Assembly (NCBI RefSeq): GCF_022539505.1
Contig: NC_061510.1
Coordinates: 37,845,047 to 37,909,046, forward strand
Origin: Lolium rigidum
Taxonomy: Eukaryota; Streptophyta; Magnoliopsida; Poales; Poaceae
Length of the DNA stretch: 64,000 nucleotides
Direction of reading: 5' to 3'
Below, piece after piece: positions 11,718-24,700 of this stretch. The notes beneath the pieces are model-generated. The model worked only from the letters and a program-made list of their open reading frames with translations. It searched no databases and was not told the DNA's origin. Positions within the stretch are counted from its first letter, which is position 1. Every line of letters starts with the position of its first letter. The position numbers and the translations under genes were made by a program.

Positions 11718-13765
11718 AGCATCCCCAAGCTTAGTTCCTACTCGCCCTCGAGTAGGTAAACGATAACAAGGATAATTTCGAAGTGACATGCTATCATAAT
11801 CTTGATCAATACTATTGTAAAGCATATGAGATGAATGCAGCGATTCGAAGCAATGGTAAAGACAATGAGTAAACAACTGAATCATATAGCAAAGACTTTT
11901 CATGAATAGTACTTTCAAGACAAGCATCAATAAGACTTGCATAAGAGTTAACTCATAAAGCAATAAATTCTTAGTAGAGAGCTTTGAATCAACACAAAGG
12001 AAGATATAAGTTTCAGCGGTTGCTTTCAACTTCAACATGTATAACTCATGGATAATTGTCAACACAAAGTAATATAACAAGTGCAATAGGTAAACATGTA
12101 AGAATCAATGCACACAGTTCACACAAGTGTTTGCTTCTAAGATAGAAAGAAGTAGGTAAACTGACTCAACAATAAAGTAGAATATAGGCCCTTCACAGAG
12201 GGAAGCATGGATTACTATTTTTGTGCTAGAGCTTTTCATTTTGAAAACATAGAAACAATTTTGTCAACGGTAGTAATAAATCATATGTGTTATGTATAAG
12301 ACATCTTATAAGTTGCAAGCCTCATGCATAGATTACCAATAGTGCTCGCACCTTGTCCTAATTAGCTTGGATTTACATGGATTATCATTGCATAACATAT
12401 GTTTCAACCAAGTGTCACAAAGGGGTTCCTCTATGCCGCTTTGTACAAAGGTCTAAGGAGAAAGATCGCATTTGATTTCTCGTTTTTGATTATTCTCAAC
12501 TTAGACATCCATACCGGGACAACATAGACAACAGGTAATGGACTCCTCTTTAATGCATAAGCATTCAACAACAGATAATATTCTCATAAGAGATTGAGGA
12601 TTGATGTCCAAACTGAAACGTCCACCATGATTCATGGCTTTAGTTAGCGGCCCAATGTTCTTCTCTAACAATATGCATACTCAAATCATTTGATCATGAT
12701 AAATCACCCTTACTTCAGACAAGACGAACATGCATAGCAACTCACATGATATTCAACAAAGTTGTAATAGTTGGTGGCGTCCCCAGAAGCATGGTTACCG
12801 CTCAACAAGCAACTTATAAGAAATAAGACACATAAGCTACATATTCTTTACCACAATAGTTTTTAAGGCTATTTTCCCATGAGCTATATATTGCAAAGAC
12901 AAAGAACAGAATTTTAAAGGTAGCACTCAAGTAATTTACTTTGGAATGGCGAGAGAAATACCATGTAGTAGGTAGGTATGGTGGACACAAATGGCATAGT
13001 TTTTGGCTCAAGGATTTGGATGCACGAGAAGAATTCCTCTCAATACAAGGCTTTGGCTAGCAAGGTTGTTTGAAGCAAACTCAAGTATAAACCGGTACAG
13101 CAAAACTTACATAAGAACATATTGCAAGCATGATAAGACTCTACACTGTCTTCCTTGTTGTTCAAACACATTAACCATAAAATATCTAGACTCTAGAGAG
13201 ACCAGTCATGCAAACCAAATTTTAACAAGCTCTATGTAGTTCTTCATTAATAGGTGCAAAGTACATGATGCAAGAGCTTAAACATGATCTATATGAGCAC
13301 AACAATTGCCAAGTATCAAATTATTCAAGACATTATACCAATTACCATATGAAGCATTTTCTGTTTCCAACCATATAACAATGAACGAAGCAGTTTCAAC
13401 CTTCGCCATTAACATTAAAAGTAAAGCTAAAAACACATGTGTTCATATGCAACAGTGGAGCGTGTCTCTCTCCCAAACAAGGAATGCTAGGATCCGATTT
13501 TATTCAAACAAAAACAAAAACAAAAACAAACAGACGCTCCAAGTAAAGCACATAAGATGTGACGGAATAAAATATAGTTTCACTAGAGGTGACCTGATAA
13601 GTTGTCGATGAAGAAGGGATGCCTTGGGCATCCCCAAGCTTAGATGCTTGAGTATTCTTAAAATATGCAGGGATGAACCACGGGGGCATCCCCAAGCTTA
13701 GACTTTTCACTCTTCTTGATCATATTGCACTACAAGAAAAGTTGCCATGGCCGACGAAGTTGAAG
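11718..13765 (-). mobile_element. B1 internal 3' untranslated region
   Basis: This is noncoding sequence collinear, in reverse, with 16450-18444 and 33462-35322. It contains three copies of the polypurine word reading TAAGCTTGGGGATGCC/T in sense: at 11718-11733 (abutting the LTR), 13627-13642 and 13685-13700. Coding sequence would lie beyond the gap. Confidence 0.8.
13728..13765 (+). mobile_element. Terminus of a CACTA transposon, cut by gap
   Basis: CACTACAAGAAAAG is a classic grass CACTA terminal repeat. It interrupts the B1 interior after a TTG triplet (a candidate 3-bp target duplication) and runs into the N gap, so its size and other end are unknown. Confidence 0.6.
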
Positions 13766-13865
13766 NNNNNNNNNNNNNNNNNNNNNNNNNNNNNNNNNNN
13801 NNNNNNNNNNNNNNNNNNNNNNNNNNNNNNNNNNNNNNNNNNNNNNNNNNNNNNNNNNNNNNNNN
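13766..13865. other. Assembly gap (100 N)
   Basis: Exactly 100 N, a conventional placeholder for unknown length. Sequence orientation of the B family flips across it. Confidence 0.99.
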
Positions 13866-14559
13866 GTTTATGCTATGATCATGATCTCTTGTAGATTGCG
13901 AAGTTAACTATTGCTATGATAATATTGATGTGATCTATTCCTCCTACATATGCATGAAGGTGACGGTGTGCATGCTATGTTAGTACTTGGTTTAGTCTTT
14001 TGATCTATCTTACACTAAAGGTTACTAAAATATGAGCATTATTGTGGAGCTTGTTAACTCCGGCATTGAGGGTTCGTGTAATCCTACGCAATGTGTTCAT
14101 CATCCAACAAGAGTGTAGAGTATGCATTTATATCGTTCTGTTATGTGATCAATGTTGAGAGTGTCCACTAGTGAAAGTCTAATCCCTAGGCCTTGTTCCT
14201 AAATATCGCTATCGCTGCTTGTTTATCGATTCTTCGTGTTACTACTTGCTGCGTTACTACTTGCTTGTTCTCGTCCTGGGCAAAGCACCGTTCCGGTGCC
14301 GTTGCTACTGCTTATTCATACCACACGTATTTCACTATCTCTTCGCCGAACTAGTGCACCTCTTAGGTGTGTTGGGGACACAAGAGACTTCTTGCTTTGT
14401 GGTTGCGGGGTTGCATGAGAGGGATATCTTTGACCTCTTCCTCCTCGAGTTCGATAAACCTTGGGTGATCCACTTAAGGGAAACTTGCTGCTGTTCTACA
14501 AACCTCTGCTCTTGGAGGCCCAACACTGTCTACAAGAATAGAAGCACCCGTAGACATCA
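13866..14559 (+). mobile_element. C-family LTR, right part (copy C1)
   Basis: The sequence aligns with the right part of the solo LTR at 19911-21611 and ends in the same GCACCCGTAGACATCA. What follows is not a primer-binding site but mid-gag coding sequence of B2, so C1 is an insertion (solo or partial LTR) into that gag. Its left end is hidden by the gap. Confidence 0.75.
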
Positions 14560-15857
14560 GCCATATCCTGCTAATAGTAACTCTTATGGTAGATATGTTT
14601 CACCTAATGAGGAAAAGATGTTAGAAATTGAAAGATCCACCAAGAGCTTTATGCAATCACAATATGAGCAAAATAAATTGTTTACTAAAACTATGAATGA
14701 ACAATCTACCTTGTTTAAGAATATAGGAAATCAACTTGAAAATCTGAATATGGAGATTTCTGGGTTGCAAACTAAACTTGCAAATGCTGAAAACCGAATC
14801 TCATACATGTACGCGTCACAATCTTCTTTAATTAATAAAATGGCTGCTAAACCCGAGGATATTGAAAATAAAATTGTTACTACAGCAAATGTCATCCAAG
14901 TTAGAATTAATGAGAATATAAGATTAATGGCTGAACTGCGTGCTAGGTGGGATAGAGAAGAAAATGAAAAACTAGCTAAAGAGAAAAATGTAGCTAAAGT
15001 TTGGACTATTACCACCACTAGTAATGCTAATGATTCATATGTTGCTGCACCTCCTACTATTAATGGTAAAATAATTGGTGTTGACAATGCTTCTACTCCT
15101 AGTGCAAAGCGTGCAAAATTGCCTGAAACTGCTAAAACTGCTGAAACTGCTTGTGATAAAACTGCTGAAATTTTTTCCAACCTTGGGGATGATAATCCCA
15201 TTGCTTTAGATTGTAATGATTTAGATTTTGATGATTGCCACATCTCTGAAGTTATAAAGTTCTTACAAAAACTTGCTAAAAGTCCTAATACTAGTGCTAT
15301 AAATTTGGCTTTCACAAAACATATTACAAACGCTCTCATAAAAGCTAGAGAAGAGAAACTAAAACTTGAAACTTCTATTCCTAGAAAGCTAGAGGATGGT
15401 TGGGAGCCCATCATTAAAATGAGGGTCAAAGATTTTGATTGTAATTCTTTATGTGATCTTGGTGCAAGTATTTCTGTTATGCCTAAGAAAGTCTATGATA
15501 TGCTTGACTTGCCACCATTGAAAAACTGTTATCTCGGATGTTAATCTCGTTGATAATGCTAAAAAGAAACCTTTGGGGAGAGTTGATAATGTTCATATTA
15601 TGGTTAACAATAACCTTGTCCCCGTTGATTTTGTTGTCTTGGATATTGAATGCAATGCATCTTGCCCCATTATATTGGGAAGACCTTTTCTTCGAACCGT
15701 TGGTGCTACTATTGATATGAAGGAAGGTAATATTAAATATCAATTTCCTCTCAAGAAAGGTATGGAACACTTCCCTAGAAAGAGAATGAAGTTACCTTAT
15801 GATTCTATTATTAGAACAAATTATGATGTTGATGCTTCATCTCTTGATGTTACTTGA
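14560..15857 (+). pseudogene. Gag-aspartic protease frame of B2
   Basis: This encodes the C-terminal part of a Gypsy gag followed by a retropepsin. A Lys/Glu/Asn-rich coiled-coil-like stretch (about 14620-15000) leads to the protease motif CDLGASISVMP (about 15451-15483) with active-site D-L-G in place of the usual D-T/S-G. The second protease landmark ILGRPFL is near 15670. One extra G near 15536 shifts the frame. The N-terminal gag is missing because the C1 LTR is inserted upstream. The frame stops at 15857 with no RT or integrase, so this family looks non-autonomous for pol. Confidence 0.75.
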
Positions 15858-18444
15858 TATACACTTTACGCGCCTAGCTGAAAGGCGTTAAAGAAAAGCG
15901 CTTATGGGAGACAACCCATGTTTTTACTACAGTATTTTTGTTTTATATTTGATTCTTGGAAGTTTTTTACTACTGTAGCAACCTCTCCTTATCTTAGTTT
16001 TGTGTTTTGTTGTGCCAAGTAAAGTCTTTGATAGTAAAGTGAATACAAGATTTGGATTACTGCGCAGAAACAGATTTCTTTGCTGTCACGAATCTGGAAC
16101 TAATCCTCTGTAGGTAAGTCAGAAAATTAAGCCAATTTACGTGAGTGATCCTCAGATATGTACGCAACTTTCATTCAATTTGGGAATTTTCATTTGAGCA
16201 AGTCTGGTGCCTCAATAAAATCCATCTTTACGGACTGTTCTGTTTTGACAGATTCTGCCTTTTATTTCGCATTGCCTCTTTTGCTATGTTGGATGAATTT
16301 CTTTGATCCATTAATGTCCAGTAGCTTTATGCAATGTCCAGAAGTGTTAAGAATGATTGTGTCACCTCTGAACATGTTAATTTTTATTGTCCACTAACCC
16401 TCTAATGAGTTGTTTCGAGTTTGGTGTGGAGGAAGTTTTCAAGGATCAAGAGAGGAGTATGATACAATATGATCAAGGAGAGTGAAAGCTCTAAGCTTGG
16501 GGATGCCCCGGTGGTTCACCCCTGCATATTCTAAGAAGACTCAAGCGTCTAAGCTTGGGGATGCCCAAGGCATCCCCTTCTTCACCGACAACATTATCAG
16601 GTTCCTCCCCTGAAACTATATTTTTATTCTGTCACATCTTATGTGCTTTGCTTGGAGCGTCGGTTTGTTTTTGTTTTTTGTTTTGCTTAAATAAAATGGA
16701 TCCTAGCATTCACTGTATGGGAGAGAGACACGCTCCGCTGTAGCATATGGACAAGTATGTCCTTAGGCTTTACTCATAGTATTCATGGCGAAGTTTCTTC
16801 TTCGTTAAATTGTTATATGGTTGGAATTGGAAAATGCTACATGTAGTAATTCTAAAATGTCTTGGATAATTTGATACTTGGCAATTGTTGTGCTCATGTT
16901 TAAGCTCTTGCATCATATACTTTGCACCCATTAATGAAGAAACACTTAGAGCTTGTTAATTTGGTTTGCATATTTGGTTTCTCTAGAGTCTAGATAATAT
17001 CTAGTATTGAGTTTTGAACAACAAGGAAGACGGTGGTGAGTCTTATAATGTTTACAATATGTCTTTTATGTGAGTTTTGCTGCACCGTTCATCCTTGTGT
17101 TTGTTTCAAATAACCTTGCTAGCCTAAACCTTGTATCGAGAGGGAATACTTCTCATGCATCCAAAATCCTTGAGCCAACCACTATGCCATTTGTGTCCAC
17201 CATACCTACCTACTACATGGTATTTCTCCGCCATTCCAAAGTAAATTGCTTGAGTGCTACCTTTAAAATTCCATCATTCACCTTTGCAATATATAGCTCA
17301 TGGGACAAATAGCTTAAAAACTATTGTGGTATTGAATATGTACTTATGCACCTTATCTCTTATTAAGTTGCTTGTTGTGCGATAACCATGTTTCTGGGGA
17401 CGCCATCAACTATTCTTTGTTGAATATCATGTGAGTTGCTATGCATGTCCGTCTTGTCTGAAGTAAGAGAGATCTACCACCTTAATGGTTGGAGCATGCA
17501 TATTGTTAGAGAAGAACATTGGGCCGCTAACTAAAGCCATGATTCATGGTGGAAGTTTCAGTTTTGGACATATATCCTCAATCTCATATGAGAATAATAA
17601 TTGTTGCCACATGCTTATGCATTAAAGAGGAGTCCATTATCTGTTGTCCATGTTGTCCCGGTATGGATGTCTAAGTTGAGAATAATCAAAAGCGAGAAAT
17701 CCAAAATTCGAGCTTTCTCCTTAGACCTTTGTACAGGTGGCATGGAGGTACCCCATTGTGACACTTGGTTAAAACATGTGTATTGCGATGATCCAGTAGT
17801 CCAAGCTAATTAGGACAAGGTGCGGGCACTATTAGTATACTATGCATGAGGCTTGCAACTTGTAAGATATAATTTACATAACTCATATGCTTTATTACTA
17901 CCGTTGACAAAATTGTTTCATGTTTTCAAAATAAAAGCTCTAGCACAAATATAGCAATCGATGCTTTCCTCTTTGAAGGACCATTCTTTTTACTTTTATG
18001 TTGAGTCAGTTCACCTATCTCTCTCCACCTCAAGAAGCAAACACTTGTGTGAACTGTGCATTGATTCCTACATACTTGCATATTGCACTTGTTATATTAC
18101 TCTATGTTGACAATTATCTATGAGATATACATGTTACAAGTTGAAAGCAACCGCTGAAACTTAATCTTCCTTTGTGTTGCTTCAATACCTTTACTTTGAT
18201 TTATTGCTTTATGAGTTAACTCTTATGCAAGACTTATTGATGCTTGTCTTGAAGTACTATTCATGAAAAGTCTTTGCTTTATGATTCATTTGTTTACTCA
18301 TGTCATTACCATTGTTTTGATCGCTGCATTCATTACATATGTTTACAAATAGTATGATCAAGGTTATGATGGCACGTCACTTCAGAAATTATCTTTGTTA
18401 TCGTTTTACCTGCTCGGGACGAGCAGAACTAAGCTTGGGGATGC
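15858..18444 (+). mobile_element. B2 long 3' untranslated region with PPT repeats
   Basis: About 2.6 kb of AT-rich noncoding DNA lies between the protease stop and the 3' LTR. TAAGCTTGGGGATGCC occurs at 16492-16507 and 16550-16565, and again as the true PPT at 18430-18444 abutting the LTR. The second copy overlaps a perfect hairpin, GGGGATGCC-CAA-GGCATCCCC, at 16557-16577. Confidence 0.8.
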
Positions 18445-21400
18445 TGATACGTCTCCGACGTATCGATAATTTCTTATGTTCCATGCCACATTATTGATGA
18501 TATCTACATGTTTTATGCACACTTTATGTCATATTCGTGCATTTTCCGGAACTAACCTATTAACAAGATGCCGAAGAGCCGGTTGTTGTTTTCTGCTGTT
18601 TTTGGTTTCAGAAATCCTAGTAACGAAATATTCTCGGAATTGGACGAAATCAACGCCCGGGGTCCTATTTTGCCACGAAGCTTCCGGAAGACCGAAGAGG
18701 AGTCGAAGTGGGGCCACGAGGCGCCGCCACACTAGGGCGGCGCGGCCCAAGCCCTGGCCGCGCCGACCTGTGGTGTGGGGCCCTCGTGTGGCCCCCCGCG
18801 TTGCCCTTCCGCCTACTTAAAGCCTCCGTCGCGAAACCCCCAGTACCGAGATCCACGATACGGAAAACCTTACTGAGACGCCGCCGCCGCCAATCCCATC
18901 TCGGGGGATTACGGGAGATCTCCTCCGGCACCCTGCCGGGAGAGGGGATTCATCTCCCGGAGGACTCTTCACCGCCATGGTCGCCTCCAAAGTGATGAGT
19001 GAGTAGTTCACCCCTGGACTATGGGTCCATAGCGGTAGCTAGATGGTTGTCTTCTCCTCATTGTGCTTCATTGTTGGATCTTGTGAGCTGCCTAACATGA
19101 TCAAGATCATCTATCTGTAATACTATATGTTGTGTTTGTCGGGATCCGATGGATAGAGAATACTATGTTATGTTAATTATCAAGTTATTACCTATATGTT
19201 GTTTATGATCTTGCATGCTCTCCGTTATTAGTATAGGCTCTGGCCAAGTTTTTGCTCTTAACTCCAAGAGGGAGTATTTATGCTCGATAGTGGGTTCATG
19301 CCTCCATTGATATCTGGGACATGTGACGGAAAGTTCTAAGGTTGTGGATGTGCTTGTTGCCACTAGGGATAAAACATTGATGCTATGTCTAAGGATGTAG
19401 TTGTTGATTACATTACGCACCATACTTAATGCAATTGTCCGTTGTTTTGCAACTTAATACTTGGAAGGGGTTCGGATGATAACCTGAAGGTCGACTTTTT
19501 AGGCATAGATGCATGCTGGATGGCGGTCTATGTACTTTGTCGTAATGCCCAATTAAATCTCACTATATTTATCATGACATGTATGTGCATTGTTATGCCC
19601 TCTCTATTTGTCAATTGCCCGACTGTAATTTGTTCACCCAACATGCTTTTATCTTATGGGAGAGACACCTCTAGTGAACTGTGGACCCCGGTCCATTCTT
19701 TTATACTCGAAATACAAATCTGCTTGCAATACTTGTTTTCTTGTTTTCTTGCAAACAATCATCTTCCACACAATACGGTTAATCCTTTGTTACAGCAAGC
19801 CGGTGAGATTGACAACCTCACTGTTTCGTTGGGGCAAAGTACTTTGGTTGTGTTGTGCAGGTTCCACGTTGGCGCCGGAATCTCTGGTGTTGCGCCGCAC
19901 TACATCCCGCTGATACGTCTCCGACGTATCGATAATTTCTTATGTTCTATGCCATATTATTGATGATACCTACATGTTTTATGCACACTTTATGTCATAT
20001 TCGTGCATTTTCTGGAACTAACCTATTAACAAGATGCCGAAGTGCCAATTGCTTGTTTTCTCGCTGTTTTTGGTTTCAGAAATCCTAGTAACGAAATATT
20101 CTCGGAATTGGACGAAATCAAGACCCGGGGTCCTATTTTTCCCGGAGCCTTCCAGAACACCCGAGAGCCGCCGGAGGAAGCCACGGGGGCCCCACACCAC
20201 ACCCGGCGCGGCCGGAGGGGGGCCGCGCCGCCCTATGGTGTGGGCCCCCGAGGCCCCTCCGAGGCTGCCCTTCCGCCTATTTAAAGCCTCCGTCGCGAAA
20301 ACCCCGATGCGAAAAACCACGATACGGAAAACCTTCCGGAGCCGCCGCCATCGCGAAGCCAAGATCCGGGGGACAGGAGTCTCGTTCCGGCACGCCGCGG
20401 GACAGGAAGTGCCCCGGAAGGCTTCTCCATCGACACCGCTGCCATCTCCACCGCCATCTTCATCACCGCTGCTTGCTCCCATGAGGAGGGAGTAGTTCTC
20501 CATCGAGGCTCGGGTCGTACCGGTAGCTATGTGGTTCATCTCTCTCCTATGTACTTCAATACAATAATCTCATGAGCTGCCTTACATGATTGAGATTCAT
20601 ATGATGATGCTTGTAATCTAGATGTCATTATGCTAGTCAAGTGAGTTTTACTTATGTGATCTCCGGAGACTCCTTGTCCCACGTGTGTAAAGGTGACGGT
20701 GTGTGCACCGTGTGGGTCTCTTAGGCTATATTTCACGGAATACTTATTCACCGTTATGAATGGCATAGTGAAGTGCTTATTTATATCTCTTTATGATTGC
20801 AATGTATTTTGTATCACAATTTATCTATGTGCTACTCTAGCAATGTTATTAAAGTAGTTTTATTCCTCCCGCACGGTGTAATGGTGACAGTGTGTGCATC
20901 CGTGTTAGTACTTGGTTTATGCTATGATTATGATCTCTTGTAGATTATGAAGTTAACTATTGCTATGATAGTATTGATGTGTATTATTCCTCCTACATAG
21001 CATGAAGGTGACAGGGTGCATGCTATGTTAGTACTTGGTTTAGTCTTATTGATCTTTCATGCACTCTAAGGTTATTTAAATATGAACATTGAATTGTGGA
21101 GCTTGTTAACTCCGGCATTGAGGGTTCGTGTAATCCTACGCAATGTGTTCATCATCCAACAAGAGTGTAGAGTATGCATTTATCTATTCGTTATGTGATC
21201 AAAGTTGAGAGTGTCCACTAGTGAAAGTCTAATTCCTAGGCCTTGTTCCTAAATATCGCTATCGTCTGCTTGTTTATTGTTTCATTGCGTTACTACTGCT
21301 GCGTTACTACTTGCTTGTTTACTCGTCCTGGGCAAAGCACTTTTCCGGTGCCGTTGCTACTACTTATTCATACCACCTGTATTTCACTATCTCTTCGCCG

Positions 21401-21754
21401 AACTAGTACACCTATTAGGTGTGTTGGGGACACAAGAGACTTCTTGCTTTGTGGTTGCGGGGTTGCATGAGAGGGATATCTTTGACCTCTTCCTCCCTGA
21501 GATCGATAAACCTTGGGTGATCCACTTAAGGGAAACTTGCTGCTGTTCTACAATCCTCTGCTCTTGGAGGCCCAACACTGTCTAAAAGAATAGAAGCACC
21601 CGTAGACATCACCCGCCGCCATCAACCTTCAACGTGCTTCTTGTCTCCTCCTGGTTCGATAAACCTTGGTTTCTTTCTGAGGGAAAACTTGCTGCTGTGC
21701 GCATCATACCTTCCTCTTGGGGTTCCCAACGAACGTGTGAGTTACACGCCATCA
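18445..21754 (+). mobile_element. B2 3' LTR, split by a solo LTR
   Basis: The LTR starts TGATACGTCTCCGACG at 18445, runs to 19910, is interrupted by the C2 solo LTR, and resumes at 21617 to end ACACGCCATCA at 21754. Without the insert and its target duplication it is about 1604 bp, the same as the other copies. The base after 21754 is already Copia sequence, so B2 inserted into the Copia element. Confidence 0.85.
19911..21611 (+). mobile_element. Solo LTR, C family (C2)
   Basis: A 1701-bp LTR beginning TGATACGTCTCCGACG and ending GTAGACATCA is flanked by a perfect 5-bp target duplication, CCCGC at 19906-19910 and 21612-21616. The empty site is preserved in the B3 LTR near 36775. C resembles B at its start and in scattered words (ggtagcta..tggtt, gagctgcc), so the two are sister families. 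Confidence 0.92.
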
Positions 21755-24700
21755 AGCGCCGGCTAGACTACGATAGAGGAAGGGATCGGCCACAGGTGGA
21801 CCGGTAGAGGCAGGAAGTTTTGCTTTGGTATCAACAGGAGTGGAGGACGGATGGCAGTCACTCATGCCGTCACGGTGGAGGATGTCTAGGATATATTGTC
21901 GTTGAGAGAGGTGAAGAGAATGGGGTTGGCGAGTGACAGAGATACCGAGAAAATGATGAAGAGGTCCGAGGTCTTTCATGGCAAACTCGCGGCTGAAAGT
22001 GTTGATGATAGAATGGAGAAAGGAAGTGGTGGATGTGGTGAGAACGATGTCATCAACATAGAGAAGTAGATAAGCGATGTCAGAACCGCGATGGAGAGTG
22101 AAAAGAGAGTTATCAGATTTGGATTCAAGGAAGCCAATGGAACGAGCAAAGGTAGCAAATCATTGAAACCAAGCCCGAGGAGCCTGTTTAAGATCGTATA
22201 GTGATTTGAGGAGACGACAGACATGAGTGGGACGAGAGGGATCGATAAACCCTGAGGGTTGTTGGCTGTAGACTTCTTCGGAAAGGTTGCCGTGAAGAAA
22301 GGCGTTTTTGACGTCGAGTTGATGGATGGGCCAATTTTGAGACACGGCAAGGGAGAGAACAACACGGATGGTGGCTGGTTTGACGACAGGGCTGAAAGTC
22401 TCGTCGAAGTCAATGCCAGGTTGTTGTGTGAAACCACGAACGACCCAACGTGCCTTGTGACGAGCAAGAGATCCATCGGAATTGAATTTGTGACGAAAAA
22501 TCCATTTGCCACTGACGATGTTGGCACCGGGAGGGGGAGGGACGAGAGTCCAGGTTTGGTTTTGGAGAAGAGCGTCATATTCGTCCTGCATGGCTTGGCG
22601 CCAGGAAGGATCACGAAGAGCAACTAGATAATTGTGAGGAATAGGAGAAGATACGGTGGCGGAGAGATTGAGTTTATCGATGGGAGGTGGGAGTTTACCG
22701 GTGGTGCTACGAGTGCGATGGATAACGGGTGGTGCCGAAGGGCGGCGAGTGTACACATGAGTAATGCTGGGCCGCGGCGCTGCCACGGCAGGAGACAGAG
22801 CGGCGGCAGGCTGCCGTGGAGGCGAGTCAGGAGAAAGAGGTGCCACGGCAGGGGAAGAGGCTGCCGCGGCAGGAGAAGAGGCGGCGGCAGGCTGGCGTGG
22901 GCTCGCGGCAGCAGAAATCTCTGCCGCGGCAGGGGGTGGAGTAGGAGATGGTGGTGCCGACGTGGATATGGTTGGAGGTATTGGTAGGAAGTGGGGATCT
23001 ATGGGATCGATGATGGCAGGTGGTGTAGATGTTTGTGTGATGGAGGCGTAAGGAAAGGTATGTTCATCGAACGTAACATGTCGGGAGATTAGGATGCGTC
23101 GGGAGGACACGTCGAGACACCTATAGCCTTTGTGGCGGGATGGATAACCGAGAAAAATACATTTGGTGGCGCGTGGGGCTAGTTTGTTGGGACTAGTGGA
23201 GGAAATGTTGACATAGCAGAGACAACCGAACACGCGTAGGTGATCATAGGATGGATGTGTAACGTAGAGGGTGAAGTGTGGGGTTTGTCTACGGAGGGCT
23301 GCGGTGGGACGAAGGTTGAGAAGATGAGTGGCAGTGTGGAGAGCCTTGGCCCAAAAATTGGGAGGCAGGGAGGCTTGGAAGAGAAGGGTGCGGATAACAT
23401 CATTGATGGTGCGAATGGCTCGTTCGGCTTTGCCGTTTTGTTGGGAAGTGTAGGGGCATGAGAAGCGAAAAAGGGTTCCATGGGATTGAAAGAAGGAGTT
23501 TAGTTTAATGTTGTCAAATTCTTTTCCATTGTCGCATTGGATAGTTAGAATAGGGAGATTGAAGTGGGTGGTGACAAAGGCATGAAAAGTAACGAACGTG
23601 GCAAAGACATCGGATTTCTTACGAATAGGAAAGCTCCAAAAATAATGAGAAAAATCATCAATAATGACTAGATAATAGGCAAAACCAGACATGCTAAGGA
23701 CTGGGGAGGTCCATAGATCACAATGTAATAGTTCAAACGGGCGAGTAGTAGACGAGTTCGACAAAGAAAATGGTAACCTAACATGTTTTCCTAATTGACA
23801 TGCATGACACATGGAGGGTCCTGTTTTATTCGGCAAGCCGGTGGGTAGAGATGGCATGGAGCTGTGGCCGGGGTGTCCAAGGCGGCGATGCCAGAGGTCG
23901 TGGGAGATGGTGGCGAGGAATGCAGCGGCGTAGGCAGGTGGATTGACGGTGTAGAGAGGGCCTGGACTGTTACATCGGAGAATCACGATCCCGCTGGGAA
24001 GGGCCTTCACAGAAAAACCAAAACGATCAAATTCAATGGTGCAGTGATTATCAATGCAGAATTGACGAACAGATATAAGATTTTTGATGATTTGTGGAAC
24101 TAGGAGTATGTTGTGAAGATAAAGGGGTTTGGTGAGGGTATTAAGAGTTTGGGAACCGACATGGGTGACAGGAAGAGTTGCACCGTTTCCGACGGTGACA
24201 AATTGGGATGAGGATGGAAGGAGGGAGTGGAGATTACCGGGATCGGATACCATGTGAGAGGATGCACCAGTGTCCATGTGCCAATCGCCACCGGGTAGCT
24301 GCAGGTTGTTGAGGGCAGCGAGGAGAGCCGGGTCGATCTGCTGTTGCTGGTGGGCGGTGGGGACGTAGGAGCCCTGGGCTGTATACGCCTGTGGTGTCAT
24401 GCTGGGGCGCGGGCCGAGGAGGCCTGGGGACGGCGGCTGCCATGTCGTTGGTGAGCGCGGCTGCCACTGTGTTGATGGAGGTGGCTGCCACGGGGCCTGC
24501 TGTAGCTGAGCGCGAGTAGGGGCCCCCGTCCAGGGATTGAACTGCCAGGGGTTGTCGCGGCCGCGCCCATGTCCTCGTCCGCCGCCGCGTCCGCGGCCTC
24601 CGCCACGGAAGGTGTTGGTGAAGTAGTTGGTGCCGCGGCCGCTGGCGTGATCGCCCCCGAAGGGAGCAGGCGATGAGCCCCCGAAGGGAGCAGGCGATGA

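Noticed and set aside
14219..14559. N-terminal extension of the B2 gag frame
   Set aside because: The open frame upstream of 14560 is C1 LTR sequence that happens to be open. The same LTR sequence occurs at 21243-21611 and 37710-38047.
13866..14559. 5' LTR of the B2 element
   Set aside because: It is a C-type LTR while the B2 3' LTR is B-type, and it is followed by mid-gag codons instead of a primer-binding site, so it is an insertion.
22259..23051. Plus-strand frames in the Copia region
   Set aside because: They are antisense to intact integrase and RT coding sequence.
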